Assembly: GCA_037892935.1 (NCBI GenBank)
Contig: JAYXKI010000005.1
Coordinates: forward strand, 1,860,001 to 1,924,000
DNA: 64,000 bases
Source of the DNA: Phlebopus portentosus
Taxonomy: Eukaryota > Basidiomycota > Agaricomycetes > Boletales > Boletinellaceae
Reading direction: 5' to 3'
Shown one piece after another: positions 25,384-35,957 of the stretch. The number at the start of each line of letters is the position of its first letter. The stretch's first letter is position 1. The position numbers and the translations under genes are program-made. The notes beneath the pieces are model-generated. The model did no database searches. It was not told where the DNA came from and saw only the letters and a program-made list of their open reading frames with translations.

Positions 25384-26999
25384 ATGTCGAGCGAAGCGGC
25401 TTTGCCATCTTCCAGCACATCGCGCAAACCGACATGGTCTTTCAAGATACAAAATCTGGCTACACCACAAACATACGCGGCAAAATCGGTAGTGGATTCG
25501 AAAGGAAACCAGACGAATTCTTCGACGACTCCGACTATCACAACAACCCTAGATGCTCCGCAAACACGACACGATGTAGCGAACGGGCGGCCCAAGGTCA
25601 ACGGTGTTGGGAGGAAGAAACGAAAATTGGACAAGGAAGAGGAAGAGATAAAGGATGAGATCGCTGCATCGTATGCTATTCTTCTCATCCATCACTTCCG
25701 AGTATTGACCCAAGCTCGATAACTAGTGTGTCCGCGAACTTGGAACTCGACCAGATTTTGACACAATATCCGGATACGGACACGCCCTTTCAGAATGAGA
25801 TGGATGTCGTTCAGCGCTTATTGCCCTACCATATCTACCAGCATCCCCGTCATGATCTTGATAAGATGCGAGGGTCGAAGGGCAAGGCTAAGGCCAGTGA
25901 AGTGGAATTACTGCGTGAAGAAATTCAAGGTGAGATTCATTCTGTGTGTTCCTAAAACAACGTACTGAGTGGTAGCAGAATCGAAGTTTGCGCTGGAGTG
26001 CCACAAACGGTATAGAGCATTGGAGCAGCGCATGAGGAGAACACGGTTAAGACCTGGTCAAGTAAGTGACACTGTTTTCTTCGTCTCAGTCCAGCATTTT
26101 TTGATTTTGTCAATCTGACTCATTCTTTCTCCTAGTCAACCATTCCCCATGATCAGGCAATCTTGGTCGAACGCATGACGCTAGAAACAGAGCACTCGGA
26201 GAAGGCAGCATTAGAACGTGAATTATCCGACGTTCGTTCTGAACTAGACAAAATCCTTCGCGCACAGAGGATGGCGAAGGCCGCGGCAAATCGTGCAACA
26301 ACTTCAATGACAAGTACCGCTTCTATCAATGCCACCAACTCAACGACCCCGTATTACGGCTACGCAGCCCCTACGTTCAACGGTACATCTGCTGCGGGCT
26401 ACTCAAACTATTACAGCTCTTATACGTATCCTTATAATCCTTCATTTATTCCCGGCATGAGATACAGCACCCCGATGAAGACCAATTCTTCGTCCATTCC
26501 CGGCGTCTCTTCCTTCCAGTCCGGTGTTGCTGGCCAGCATCAGACGCCGACCGCAACATCCAATTTATCCGGCAACCAAACTCCCGCACCGTCAGTTTCC
26601 GGTTCTGCGGTCACACGCCCTCCACCCGTCGCAATACCTTTACAACTTCCTGTTACATCGTTGCCGGCGCTTCAGTCGCTCGGGATCCTACCCGTACCAA
26701 AAGCTTCACTTCCTGCAGACTCGAGTACTCACCCGCCAGCCGTACTTCTGGGTACCTCGAATAATGGAACGATGCTCAGTCTCGAGATCAATGCTGCTCT
26801 CTTGCAGCCTCCGCAGATGAGTGGCTTGGCTATTTTGCTGAGCAGCCTTGTGAAGATGAGCGGTGTAACGAATGGGACCGGACAGAACTCGGGACAGACG
26901 CAGACATCACCAGATGCTACAGGTCAGAGCACTTCTAGCAGGGGATCCACTACGCAGTCAGGTTCTAATACCGGAAATAAGGCTCGCGGAGGGAAGTGA
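25384..26999 (+). CDS. GLTSCR1 (BICRA)-domain protein, probable chromatin-remodelling subunit
   Basis: Four exons (25384-25670, 25727-25929, 25979-26061, 26136-26999) give 478 aa. The ATG at 25384 is chosen; no ATG lies upstream in the same frame. Residues about 97-200 match the conserved region of GLTSCR1/BICRA proteins. They include TQYPDTDTPFQNEMDVVQRL, then LPYHIYQHPRHDLDKM, then a long helix (LECHKRYRALEQRMRRTRL) and a coiled coil up to about residue 240. The remainder is Ser/Thr/Gln/Asn/Pro-rich and disordered. In animals this domain joins the non-canonical BAF form of the SWI/SNF remodeller and binds BRD4. In fungi proteins with this domain are little studied, so membership of a SWI/SNF-type complex is inference. 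Confidence 0.75.
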
Positions 27000-27176
27000 G
27001 GTTAGCGCGTAACATAATTCGGTTACGTTTTTTGGTGGAGGCGAAAGAAAAAAGAACGCCCTGTATTCAGTTTACAGTGTATTTGATGGTAGATTCTCTT
27101 CTGTTGCATGACTGACCATTCCGGATAGACTGCTCTATACGCTTGACAATTTAGAGATCACCTCGGAAAAGAGGCT

Positions 27177-27569
27177 ATGTTATCATCAGTATCCTCATGA
27201 TTGTAATTTGAGATGCTGTTTTAATAAATGATGTCTACTGCATAGGTTCGCGGGAGCCCGTCTAATTCAGCCATTGACATGTGGCTGCCTTTCGACGAAT
27301 TCTTGATCCTTAGCACTGTGGGATCCAAGACATACACCCTGATCTTCGCGGATAATGAAGATTGGCGTTTCTGTATCCAGGATAAAGGGAAGATTCCGAG
27401 AGGTCAGATGCATTGCATTCCTGCACCCGCTGCTCAGTTGGAGGCTCAATTAAGGTGAGGACTCATTTTTTCGGCGTGTTCTTAAAAATGCGTCACGGCG
27501 TCAGTTCTCTGTCGACGCCACAGATCGCAGTATCTAGCGAGCGAAGATGGTGTATACTTGGAAACATGA
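27177..27569 (+). CDS. Small unknown protein (three-exon candidate)
   Basis: A model of three exons (27177-27188, 27246-27454, 27524-27569) gives 88 aa and an open frame throughout. The main exon reads MWLPFDEFLILSTVGSKTYT then LIFADNEDWRFCIQDKGK. This looks like ordinary coding composition, rich in aromatic and acidic residues, with no stop over 68 codons. The donor sites are GTATCC and GTGAGG, and the acceptors are CATAG and CACAG. I do not recognise a family. The first exon (four codons) is the weakest part, and the start could be the internal Met at codon 16. The gene lies between the GLTSCR1-domain gene and alg14 on the same strand. Confidence 0.4.
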
Positions 27570-28153
27570 GAGTTTTCATCCGTAAATACATCCGCACGAC
27601 TGATATAATCGAAGGACTGTTGGCTGGATTATGGGACAAATTTTCAGATAAGTTCAGCTTTGAGTACTTTGTAACGTATGGACAATGTGTCTGCATACAT
27701 ATCTAATCTTACAGCTCGGATTGTACACTTTTTAGGAGTCAAAGAACTCGATTATGAGCACTATAATTAAGTGCGGTTACTACGTAGTAAGAGTGTGCAC
27801 TGAAGAGGAAGAAGAAAGATTAATGAAGAGGGAAGGACCTGAACCGGAAGAAGTATAAAGTGTCCAGGCAACAATGTTAACCATCGAATCCTCCAAATTT
27901 AACTCAATACAAGCGAGCAAACGGATGGAGAAATTTGAAATATGATAGGCTACAGAGCATACGGGCGTGTGCACATTTATCCAGGGCTTCTGGTAGGAAC
28001 CACAGATCTGCGGCTGGTACCAAGGTACACTTTTAACTTCCGACGTCGGGGTTCAAAAAGTTAGCAAGATTGACTTGCCACTTTCTTGGCTGTTTGAATT
28101 TCAACTACTATGAATCTTAACCCTCCAACCCCATTTGCTTGAGCAAAAACAGT
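27570..28153. other. Intergenic upstream of alg14
   Basis: This is about 584 bases without a supported gene. It must include the alg14 promoter. Short open frames have no conserved sequence. Confidence 0.5.
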
Positions 28154-29087
28154 ATGGTGTCATTCTTTTGGCTCTTACTCTGCTCTTCCGTGGTCTTTGG
28201 ACTGGTTGCCTTCCGAGTATATACCGTAGTTCCCAAATCAAACGTGAAGAAACGATCGACGGGACGGAGAGACGCGTCGGGCACGTGTTGCCTTGCTGTC
28301 TTCCTTGGCTCAGGTTATTACTTTTGATAATCATACTCGTAACTGAACAATATTGATCAGTTTATAGGTGGCCACACAAGTGAAATCTTAGCACTCATAT
28401 CTGCATTAGATTTCTCGCGCTATACACCTCGAAAATATATAATTAGCGAAGGAGATGACTTGAGCGCCCAGAAAGCCAGGGAGCTCGAGACAGAAATAGC
28501 CAAACGGCAAAAAGTAAGACCATCACATCAGCTTCATCGTCCTCTTCTGAACCGGCCATTCTGCTCAAGTTGGCAGGACTTGCAAAATCTTACGAGGTTA
28601 TGGTGATCCCTCGCGCTCGCCGAGTACACCAATCGTTGATAAGCACTCCTCCCACCGCCGTATGGTCTTTAGTATCGGTCCTAAAATACTTGATACAATT
28701 CTATTTCGCCTCAAAGGGACCCTTTTCGGACATTTTGCTCCTGAATGGACCAGGAACCTGCTTTATTCTTTGCGTCGCCCTATACGTCGCGAAAGTGAGC
28801 TATGATTCTTTCTTCTGAATGGTTCTTGAGACGAATAGTACACACACGACTTAGTTCTTTGGCATGCCCACTCCAAGGATTGTCTACGTCGAATCCTTTG
28901 CACGGGTAAATTCTCTGTCATTATCCGGAAAACTCCTTCGGCCGTTCGTAGATAGGTGGGTCAAATGTCCGAACCTCGCAACGATCCTGACTTTGCACCG
29001 TCTTCTCGGGCCTACAGGTTCATAGTGCAATGGCCTCAGCTACTCAAAGACGGCGGACGTGGTGACTGTCGTGGTTGGCTAGTTTGA
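28154..29087 (+). CDS. alg14: ALG14, membrane subunit of UDP-GlcNAc transferase (dolichol pathway)
   Basis: Five exons (28154-28313, 28368-28513, 28597-28794, 28855-28955, 29018-29087) give 224 aa, the usual length. Residues 1-20 form a transmembrane anchor. The family motif GSGGHTSEIL follows and is assembled across the first intron. Then come VMVIPRARRVHQS, ILLLNGPGTC, the second-half motif RIVYVESFARVNSLSLSGK, and the terminal FIVQWPQLLK with RGWLV. Alg14 anchors the catalytic partner Alg13 to the cytosolic face of the endoplasmic reticulum. The pair adds the second N-acetylglucosamine to dolichol-PP-GlcNAc in N-glycan assembly. All residues expected at the C-terminal Alg13-contact region appear to be present. 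Confidence 0.93.
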
Positions 29088-29744
29088 CCAGCACTTCGAA
29101 ATTCTGACGTTCGCAAAAACCTGAATGTATGAGACGAGAGCCGTCTGCTATCGTAGAATTAAGCTGGAATTTCGGCAGCCAGACTCTGATAAATGAATTG
29201 ACGATCTTAAAGACTTCATGCCGATCGTTGAAGGCTATCGGTGCAACAAAATATGCAACCACAAGCCCGAATTGTCAGGCGGCAATAATTTAGTCAGAAT
29301 CCAGATAATGTCTAACAGACAGAGGTTAACAGTGCACACCTTCTAATGGGACAACGCATCAGAATATCTCCGTTGCTTTCTCTACTGTAGATCTTACATT
29401 TGTTTGCCAGGGCTGGACAAGTGTTCCTACATCTAATTTTGTTGAAATTCCTGTGAATTCCCTTCGGTGAACCTCCGTGGAAGCTGCTACAAAAGCTCAT
29501 GACCACGCCAGGCGCCGATGATCTCGAGACTAAGTCATGCAGAATGACCGAATCAACTCCGCGGTATAAAAAGATAGTCACGTTGCAGCCAATAAATGGT
29601 TATAGTATTATATTGTTCGCCACTCTAACATGAAGAACAACCCAAAACGATAAATAAGCCACACTATAGAGTACTGATCATTTCCTGTGTAGGAGATGTA
29701 AAACCTCAGTCAATGCCGATGAGTCCAATGCTTCTGCCGGGTAC
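29088..29744. other. Intergenic between the 3' ends of alg14 and u2af1
   Basis: Two genes converge here. Short minus-strand frames (29044-29262 and 29312-29581) overlap the alg14 end or carry no recognised motif. A possible last intron of the U2AF gene would place its stop near 29680 and add a single lysine codon. Confidence 0.45.
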
Positions 29745-30645
29745 TTACTTGCGAGTCCACCTATCTTCTCCAACATCTCTGCCTCTTCTACCAGGACTTG
29801 CACTTCGGTCTTTGCCAACTCGTTTCCCAGGCTCCCAACCGCCTCCTCCGCCAATTGCCTTCTGTGGATTCACCCTCCGCTCCAGCTTCTGGCCGTGACG
29901 TAGTTGCCTAGCCAGTTCCGGTGACGGCAGACGTAGGTGCATGAAGTTGCAGAAGCCGCCTCGGTTGCATTCTCCATTTTCATTCTGCCGACAGCAAGCT
30001 TCCCGGAAGTCTGTAACTGGTGAAAGCTCGGCGTACAGAGGTCGGCCTAGTGACGACCGTTAGTAACAAGAACGAGGAAGAAGTGAACATGCAATACGCA
30101 CCGGCATACCAGCGATCATTCAGATTATCGACGGCGGCCTGCGCTTCCGCCTCCCATTCGTATCTGGCGTACACATTGCCGATTAAGTGGTCACCAACAT
30201 TGTCACATACCTATTTCGATATCAATATGCAATGCCCGGTCGAAGAAAAAATTCCGAGTACTCACATGCAGCTCCAGAAGATGCCCAAACTTCGTCAGTT
30301 CGCAGTAAAGATCTTCGTATACGGCATCGAAGCCTTCCTGGAGCTCCTTCTCGGACAACTGGCAAACAGGGTCGTGTGCAGGATTGTGGTAGACGTTCGG
30401 AAGTAGAATCGTCTGAGAAAACGGAGGACGAATGTGCTTTCGCGAGCAACGATCACCGTGCCTACAAGCACCAATCTTAAAGTCCGTCAGCACTGTAACG
30501 CGGTCAAAGCCACGAGAAATCACATACTTTGTAATAGAATGAGCAGTTCACGCGGTCTTGTTCCGTACCAAAGATGTTTGCCTGATAGTAGATTTAGTAT
30601 ATTTTCGATGCAGAGAACATAGCAACCTACCAAATGGGAAGCCAT
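29745..30645 (-). CDS. u2af1: U2 snRNP auxiliary factor small subunit (U2AF1/U2AF23)
   Basis: Five exons (30645-30631, 30581-30528, 30475-30266, 30210-30102, 30046-29745) give 229 aa. The first exon is only 15 nt. The order is the U2AF homology type: first CCCH zinc finger ([20 protein letters not shown]), then the RNA-recognition-like domain with [38 protein letters not shown] and [19 protein letters not shown]. The second CCCH finger is [21 protein letters not shown] Gly/Arg-rich tail follows. The protein recognises the AG at 3' splice sites together with the large U2AF subunit. A donor GTAAGT overlaps the stop; splicing there would change the end only from RK to RKK. Confidence 0.95.
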
Positions 30646-32800
30646 GATAGTATTAACCCGGATTTTCACTCGAAGACTGTCGTCGTTGTCGTAGTTCAAG
30701 TTGTTTGGCGCAAGACGACTTCCAGGCAGGGAAAATCAATACGCGATTAGTCATCAGATCCCGTGAGTGAACTCTAAATTCTAGAACGTCCCGGCATTCC
30801 ATTCCAGACTTTTTTATTCGGATAATATTCATAGTAGTAGTGTTGTGCGCCCTCAATCAGACAAACTGGACAGTTCCCTTCGAGATAAAGACATCACAAA
30901 GAGCCCGACGGCGGGCACATGCTAGACACCTTGAATTCGGCCTTGACGATAGCGTCTAGGGCGGCTTCCTCACGTACGCGTACATATCCTTTTCGTAGGA
31001 AGACCACAGAACGGAGTATAATCTACCCATTTGACTTACGCTCATTGAAGAGCGCTGAGCGATACGTGTGCCATCATTGGTACGAGGGTGGTTACTTTTT
31101 ACTAGCCTCCCATCTTAAACTTTCGAGATTTGTTGCTTACAGGTTGTTAAAACGCCGACCAATGGACGATCATGAATTTGCTTGCTTCGATGCTCTCGTC
31201 ATGCCTTGGCCATCGGAGGTTTCACTATACCTAACGGGTGCTCATACGGATGTTTCTTGTCTAAAAAGTCCAGTCACTTTATTAACGTAGGATGAACCTG
31301 GATCAGTCCTTGCCTCGTCAGATTCTTCGGGCGGTTCATGTTAACCGACATTGCGACATCATACCTCGTACATCCAATATTTAGAAAGCGGCCTTTACCT
31401 GTGGTGTGCTCGGGGGAACTTGTTTGTGGTGCAGACCAGAGGAGCCGTCCGTAATCTGTTTTCATTGACACGGCATGCTGTAGATGCTGCATTCAGAAGA
31501 AGAAGCCCCACGAAGAGCGCATTCTCCTTTGTAGAGGGATCGGGGACGATGAACTGGCGGATAACTATTTACTCCTCTCCGTTTCTTTCATGAGTCGGAC
31601 ATGTGGAATTGAGCTTGGCTCCGGCAGCAATGCCTTCTTCCCCACCAGCCACTATTTCATGAATTCATCATGCCCTTCTGAAGTTCTCTGCTGTTCTCGG
31701 TGGAGTGTTCAATACGGCTGAGCGACCACCGCGGTTCATATTCGGACCCAACTCCGTAGAGATCGCACCTGTTCGCATTGCCTTGGCCTTTCTCATGCCG
31801 ATAAGAGAGACAGCGTATCGTGGCAAGACGCGAATAAAGTTTTCATTCAGATAATTTTTCCTTGAATTGAAAGACAAAGAGGCCGAAAGGGCGAAACGGC
31901 AGATTGATAATTTCGGTGTCTGCTCCTTGCGGGGATATAGACAAGCGAAATAATCACAGTTCGGACTATATTGCTCCTGAGTGATCTCGTTCTTCAAGAG
32001 GCTCTAATTACTACTCGTTTGCTGAGATTTTTCTGAGTCGTATTTCGAGGCGTGTTTCTAATTCAAGCATTCAAGAGATCCCCATTTCTAAGTTCAGATC
32101 GTCTCCTGGCTCGTCTGATTTATAATTACAGCAGTCGCTTGTTCCTTGTTGCTTTTGAAGAGTAGATGTGAAGCGCACTACGGCCGGTGGCGTTGTTTGT
32201 CGCATCCTCGGATCCAGTTGTAATTTATCCAGAGTCTTCTGTACTGCGTGCATCTTGATGGCTATCAGTCAAATTCATGGGAACATTTGTGCGCAAGCGG
32301 GACCCAGAGTGCGCTTCTAGGAACCCCTGGCCGTAACATTCCGAGAAGAGCGTTGTTTATTTCTTCTGTATATGGCATCCGGTGACTGGCTGAGATAATT
32401 ACTGCCATCCTATTGTTTGATTCGTAGAAGGACGAGTGAGACCGACGTGACTGCTACAGAACTATCGGAGCGGTTCCTTGCATCCATGTCATAGTAGGCT
32501 CATGGCAGATGTCAGTATAAGATTTGTTCCTGGAATACTTGGCATCAAAGAGCGGCTGAGTTTGAGCTAGGGCGCAATCGGAAACATCCTACAGTTTATC
32601 TCTTTACCGTCTCTACCGCAAGTACATTATTAGCTCATTAGCAGATTTGAAGAGCAGAAACGTTCTTGAAGATACGATGGTGTGGTGTTTTACATCGGAA
32701 ACAAGATCAGCAGATAAACAGAAGACACCATTATTCTAGCACGGGAAATGGATTCCACCCATGAAACAATAGAAATATATATGAAAGAGATCAGATGTCG
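30646..32800. other. Gene-poor region between u2af1 and the Zn2Cys6 gene
   Basis: No gene can be supported in these 2.2 kb. Minus-strand pieces near 30840-31060 look faintly coding (for example VFLRKGYVRVREEAALDAI, and a segment CLACARRRALCDVFISKG in a neighbouring frame) but no consistent splice chain joins them. They may be remains of a decayed gene. The plus-strand frame 30919-31290 and the minus-strand frame 31668-31997 show no motif. Confidence 0.35.
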
Positions 32801-34323
32801 TCAATGCCTTGCAACATGAGGCCAATTCTCTCGCGAAGCTGCATCCCACGACATGAATGAATCGTCACTACAGGTTCCTGAGATCGGAGGATGGTTGACA
32901 GCAGGTTCCCAATGTTGGATATTGGTCAGACAATTCGGGGAGATGGTGGTAGGCATAAACTCCGCCGAAAGCGGAGGGAGGTACGAGTCGCCGTTCGCTT
33001 CGCGATCTGTAGGACATGGAGTATTTCCGAGGGTGGATCTGGAAACCGTGGATTATCAGATACCAGAATTCTCGATCGAGCAAAGCAGTCAACTTACGAG
33101 GTGAGTTTGTCCAGGTCACGAATTCTCTTGAACAGTTGGCATTCGGATCCAAATGTCCTGGTGTTGTGATCGGAAACTCTGCCAAGAGAGTCGACCGCTT
33201 TACGTAGTCTTACAGACAGCTCAAGCAGGCTATTGTACACGGCGGCATTATTGACACAACCACAGGTGATGCTATCTTGCAAACAAGACACATTGCGGTT
33301 ACACATGCCGATTGTATTCGCTTGGTCCGCTCGTAAGATGTGGTCTAGCATGTGACCGTAAATTCCGTCTTCAAAGCCAGAAGGCTCCAGACACGCACTC
33401 GCGAGGAGACTGTCAACGCTGTTGAAGACCGAGGGTTTCAGTACCTGGCAGTCATTGACAACCACCTGTGGTAGCATTCTATCGTTATGCGCGGGACTTG
33501 AATTTAAAGAACAGCTCGGAGGTGTCGGAAGATTGAAAGTGCATAGAAAATGTGGGTCCTGCGGAGTTACGGGGCTATCTGAGGCATTTAAAGCTTCAGG
33601 CGATGATGCGATTGGAGTAAGTTGGATGCTGGGTCCATCGAGCTGGACGGTATTCGCAGGGACAGAAAGCGCATGATCAGACACCGCTTTGTTTCCGCAG
33701 TTCTCTCCAATATAAGGATCGGTTGAATTGAAATCGAGGGTAGGATCATTATCGATGGACTGTTGATCTTGAGCGCAATCCCCTGGAGGTTTCTGGGCCC
33801 AACGGGGGTGGGGTTTGTTCTTCATCTACGACGGCATAAAAAACGGTCCTGAAGTTGTTATCGAGTCATCATTTACCTCTCTAATGACGCCTTCCAGTTC
33901 TGCAACGCGCTTGCGTAGAAGCGCCTTCTCGTCTGTGAAGGTGTTCCTACATAGGTCCTCTTATTAAGCAAAGATTTGTCCAGAACATTAGACTGACCTT
34001 TGGCTGGGGTCATCGACTTCGTACACACAAAGCCCCGTCTATAAGGACGATTAGATCGTAATCAGTAGGCGTTATCATGCATCCTTACCAATCCAAGCGT
34101 TGTACAACGCTGACACGCAGGTCTTTTGCGATCGCACTAGCCAGCGTGTCAAGTTTACGTATCAAAGGGAGGAAGAAATCTGGCGTACCATCCTCTTGGA
34201 GGCATGACAATTCAAGCATGACTGCGTTGTCCTGTTCCGTCGACGTTTTCTGTGGTCTCCCGGAGGAGCAGGCGTAGGTGCGGGAGGGGCAATAGGTGTA
34301 TGTAAGGCCCTTTCCGAGGACAT
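32801..34323 (-). CDS. Zn2Cys6 fungal transcription factor
   Basis: Six exons (34323-34189, 34136-34089, 34038-33998, 33946-33877, 33825-33098, 33038-32801) give 419 aa. The zinc cluster at about residues 28-62 has the six-cysteine spacing C-x2-C-x6-C-x6-C-x2-C-x8-C, beginning SCLNCHASKRM. It is preceded by a basic stretch KRRRNR. Two introns cut the cluster, after the second and after the fifth cysteine. A short heptad-like coiled coil (DEKALLRKRVAELEGVIRE) follows, suitable for dimerisation. The rest is Ser/Pro/Asn-rich, with no fungal-specific middle-homology domain that I can recognise. The protein should bind CGG-type half sites. Its targets are unknown, and no neighbour suggests a pathway. 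An upstream in-frame ATG (34434) is possible. Confidence 0.82.
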
Positions 34324-35262
34324 CAGAATCAGGCAAGGACAGCGGGAAAGAAAGATAAGACTAGTGTAGTGGGGAGTGAGGAAAGAGAAAGAAACAGGAG
34401 TATCTCGAGTATTTAAAGCATTGGATGAGGACACCTATCCATAGGAAGTCAAGAACCACCATGATTACCAAATCAGGTAGGTATTCATTAGATACTCAGG
34501 AAAGTTTGGGACAATCCCTTGGGACATCGAAGTTGGTATGCCAAGCCTTTCGGAAGAGTGCGTCCCGCGCGTGTGGAAAGATTTATGCCAGCAAATACAC
34601 ATAGAACATCCCTCGATAGCAGGCTAATCCATGTCATCTCGACCTATATTATCTCCAGATATATCAAGGTGACGAGCAGCATAGATACGAATAAGCAACA
34701 GCGCACAACCAGACAGAAAATTTAGGGGATTTAGCAAAAGCCACACTAAACGCATTAGTCTAGCGGTCAATGATGATGATCATCGTCAGAGCAGGGCGTG
34801 CAATAACCGGAACCTTGAGTCTATTTGGTCAGAAAAGCGAATCAAACACCGTCCCAAATAATGGATCGAGGCACGGTGAGCGTGGGCTTGTACGTATTAC
34901 TCCTCGGAAGATAAATATCATGTAGACGCGACCAATAGAACCTGAACGTTGTTACACCGCCTCAGTCGTTTGAGAACTTCTCGAATGAGAACCACCGACC
35001 TGCAGAGGCACCGCTTATGCTACATTACTCTCCGAACATACCCATGCTTCCGGATTATGACAGTTTATCAGATTTTGCCCACTCGACTCCTCGGAGAACG
35101 TGGATACTGCAGTGGAGCGCGAATACGACAGAATCGAAATTGCAATTCATCGTGCTTCGACGTATTCGGGACGTTCTCTTCTCCTTTTGATACGGGCATG
35201 TGTTCCGAAGAGAACAGTAACCTCAGGGGACGCGTACTGTATGATACTAGCAACAGGGGTAA
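34324..35262. other. Intergenic upstream of the Zn2Cys6 gene
   Basis: About 940 bases without a supported gene. The plus-strand open frame that starts at 34949 is long (to 35530) but its protein has an atypical Arg/Cys-rich composition and lies out of frame with the better coding model beginning at 35263. Confidence 0.4.
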
Positions 35263-35732
35263 ATGCCCGGACATCATGTTCGCAGCAGTTCGTCCATACG
35301 TGGGGAGACAAATCACTTTTCGCACGCACAAGAGATGGTATCTGATACGGACTCCAACCAACAAGCTCCGAGCGGACCGCCATGTAAAAAGAACCTATCG
35401 GGATCGGCGCCGATCTCAGAAAAGAGCGTTTTTATGCGGTTGCACATGCACGGGTAAAGGAGGAGGCGATATCTGGCCGAACAAAGGTATGTTGCGGATT
35501 TGTCATAACCAGCGAGGACGATCTTTGTAACGACAAAGAGGAACTATCTCCCGCTGGAATCGTGAAGAAGCATACGAGGATACGATTGCCGAAGCGACCA
35601 GTTTTGGAAGGACTTTGTCTCCGACGGGGAATGCTTCTGTTTGAGGAAACGGAAACATGGAACGAAGAAGCCCTATGGTTACCAATGCTGGAAATCCGAC
35701 GTGGCCAGCGAGACTCATTTTCCGCAGCATAG
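35263..35732 (+). CDS. Orphan gene candidate, 136 aa
   Basis: Two exons (35263-35453 and 35513-35732), joined by a 59-nt intron with a GTAAAG donor and CCAG acceptor, give 136 aa. The first half is Ser/Gln/Pro-rich. The second half is charged and hydrophobic (GIVKKHTRIRLPKRPVLEGL, then MLLFEETETWNEEALWLPML), which reads like a real protein rather than chance. An in-frame stop directly precedes the ATG. I recognise no family. The neighbours (a Zn2Cys6 regulator and a carrier-like gene) do not suggest a role. Without the intron an overlapping frame is also open to the same stop, so the start is uncertain. Confidence 0.33.
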
Positions 35733-35957
35733 TACCATGCGATCCGATAGTATGTAAATTTTTCTGGAGCGACGGTATAGTACAAAAACAGAAGCGTTTC
35801 AGCGACAACATTCAGACGTAGGTAAGTTATAAACCGAACCTTTCTGCTGACGATCATCGTCGATCCGTCACGTGATCAATTCGACACTGCCCCAGCAGTA
35901 ATTGCGTGTCTCGCTGCCGCAGTCGTCTCATCTTGTAACTTCATCCAAGTCATAGAA

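Noticed and set aside
30919..31290. Open frame of 123 codons on the plus strand
   Set aside because: No conserved sequence and composition expected from chance; the faint coding signal in this area is on the minus strand.
34949..35530. Open frame of 193 codons on the plus strand
   Set aside because: Its predicted protein is Arg/Cys-rich without motif and overlaps the better two-exon model at 35263-35732 in another frame.
35432..35857. Minus-strand frame of 141 codons
   Set aside because: It is antisense to the orphan candidate and has no motif or splice context.
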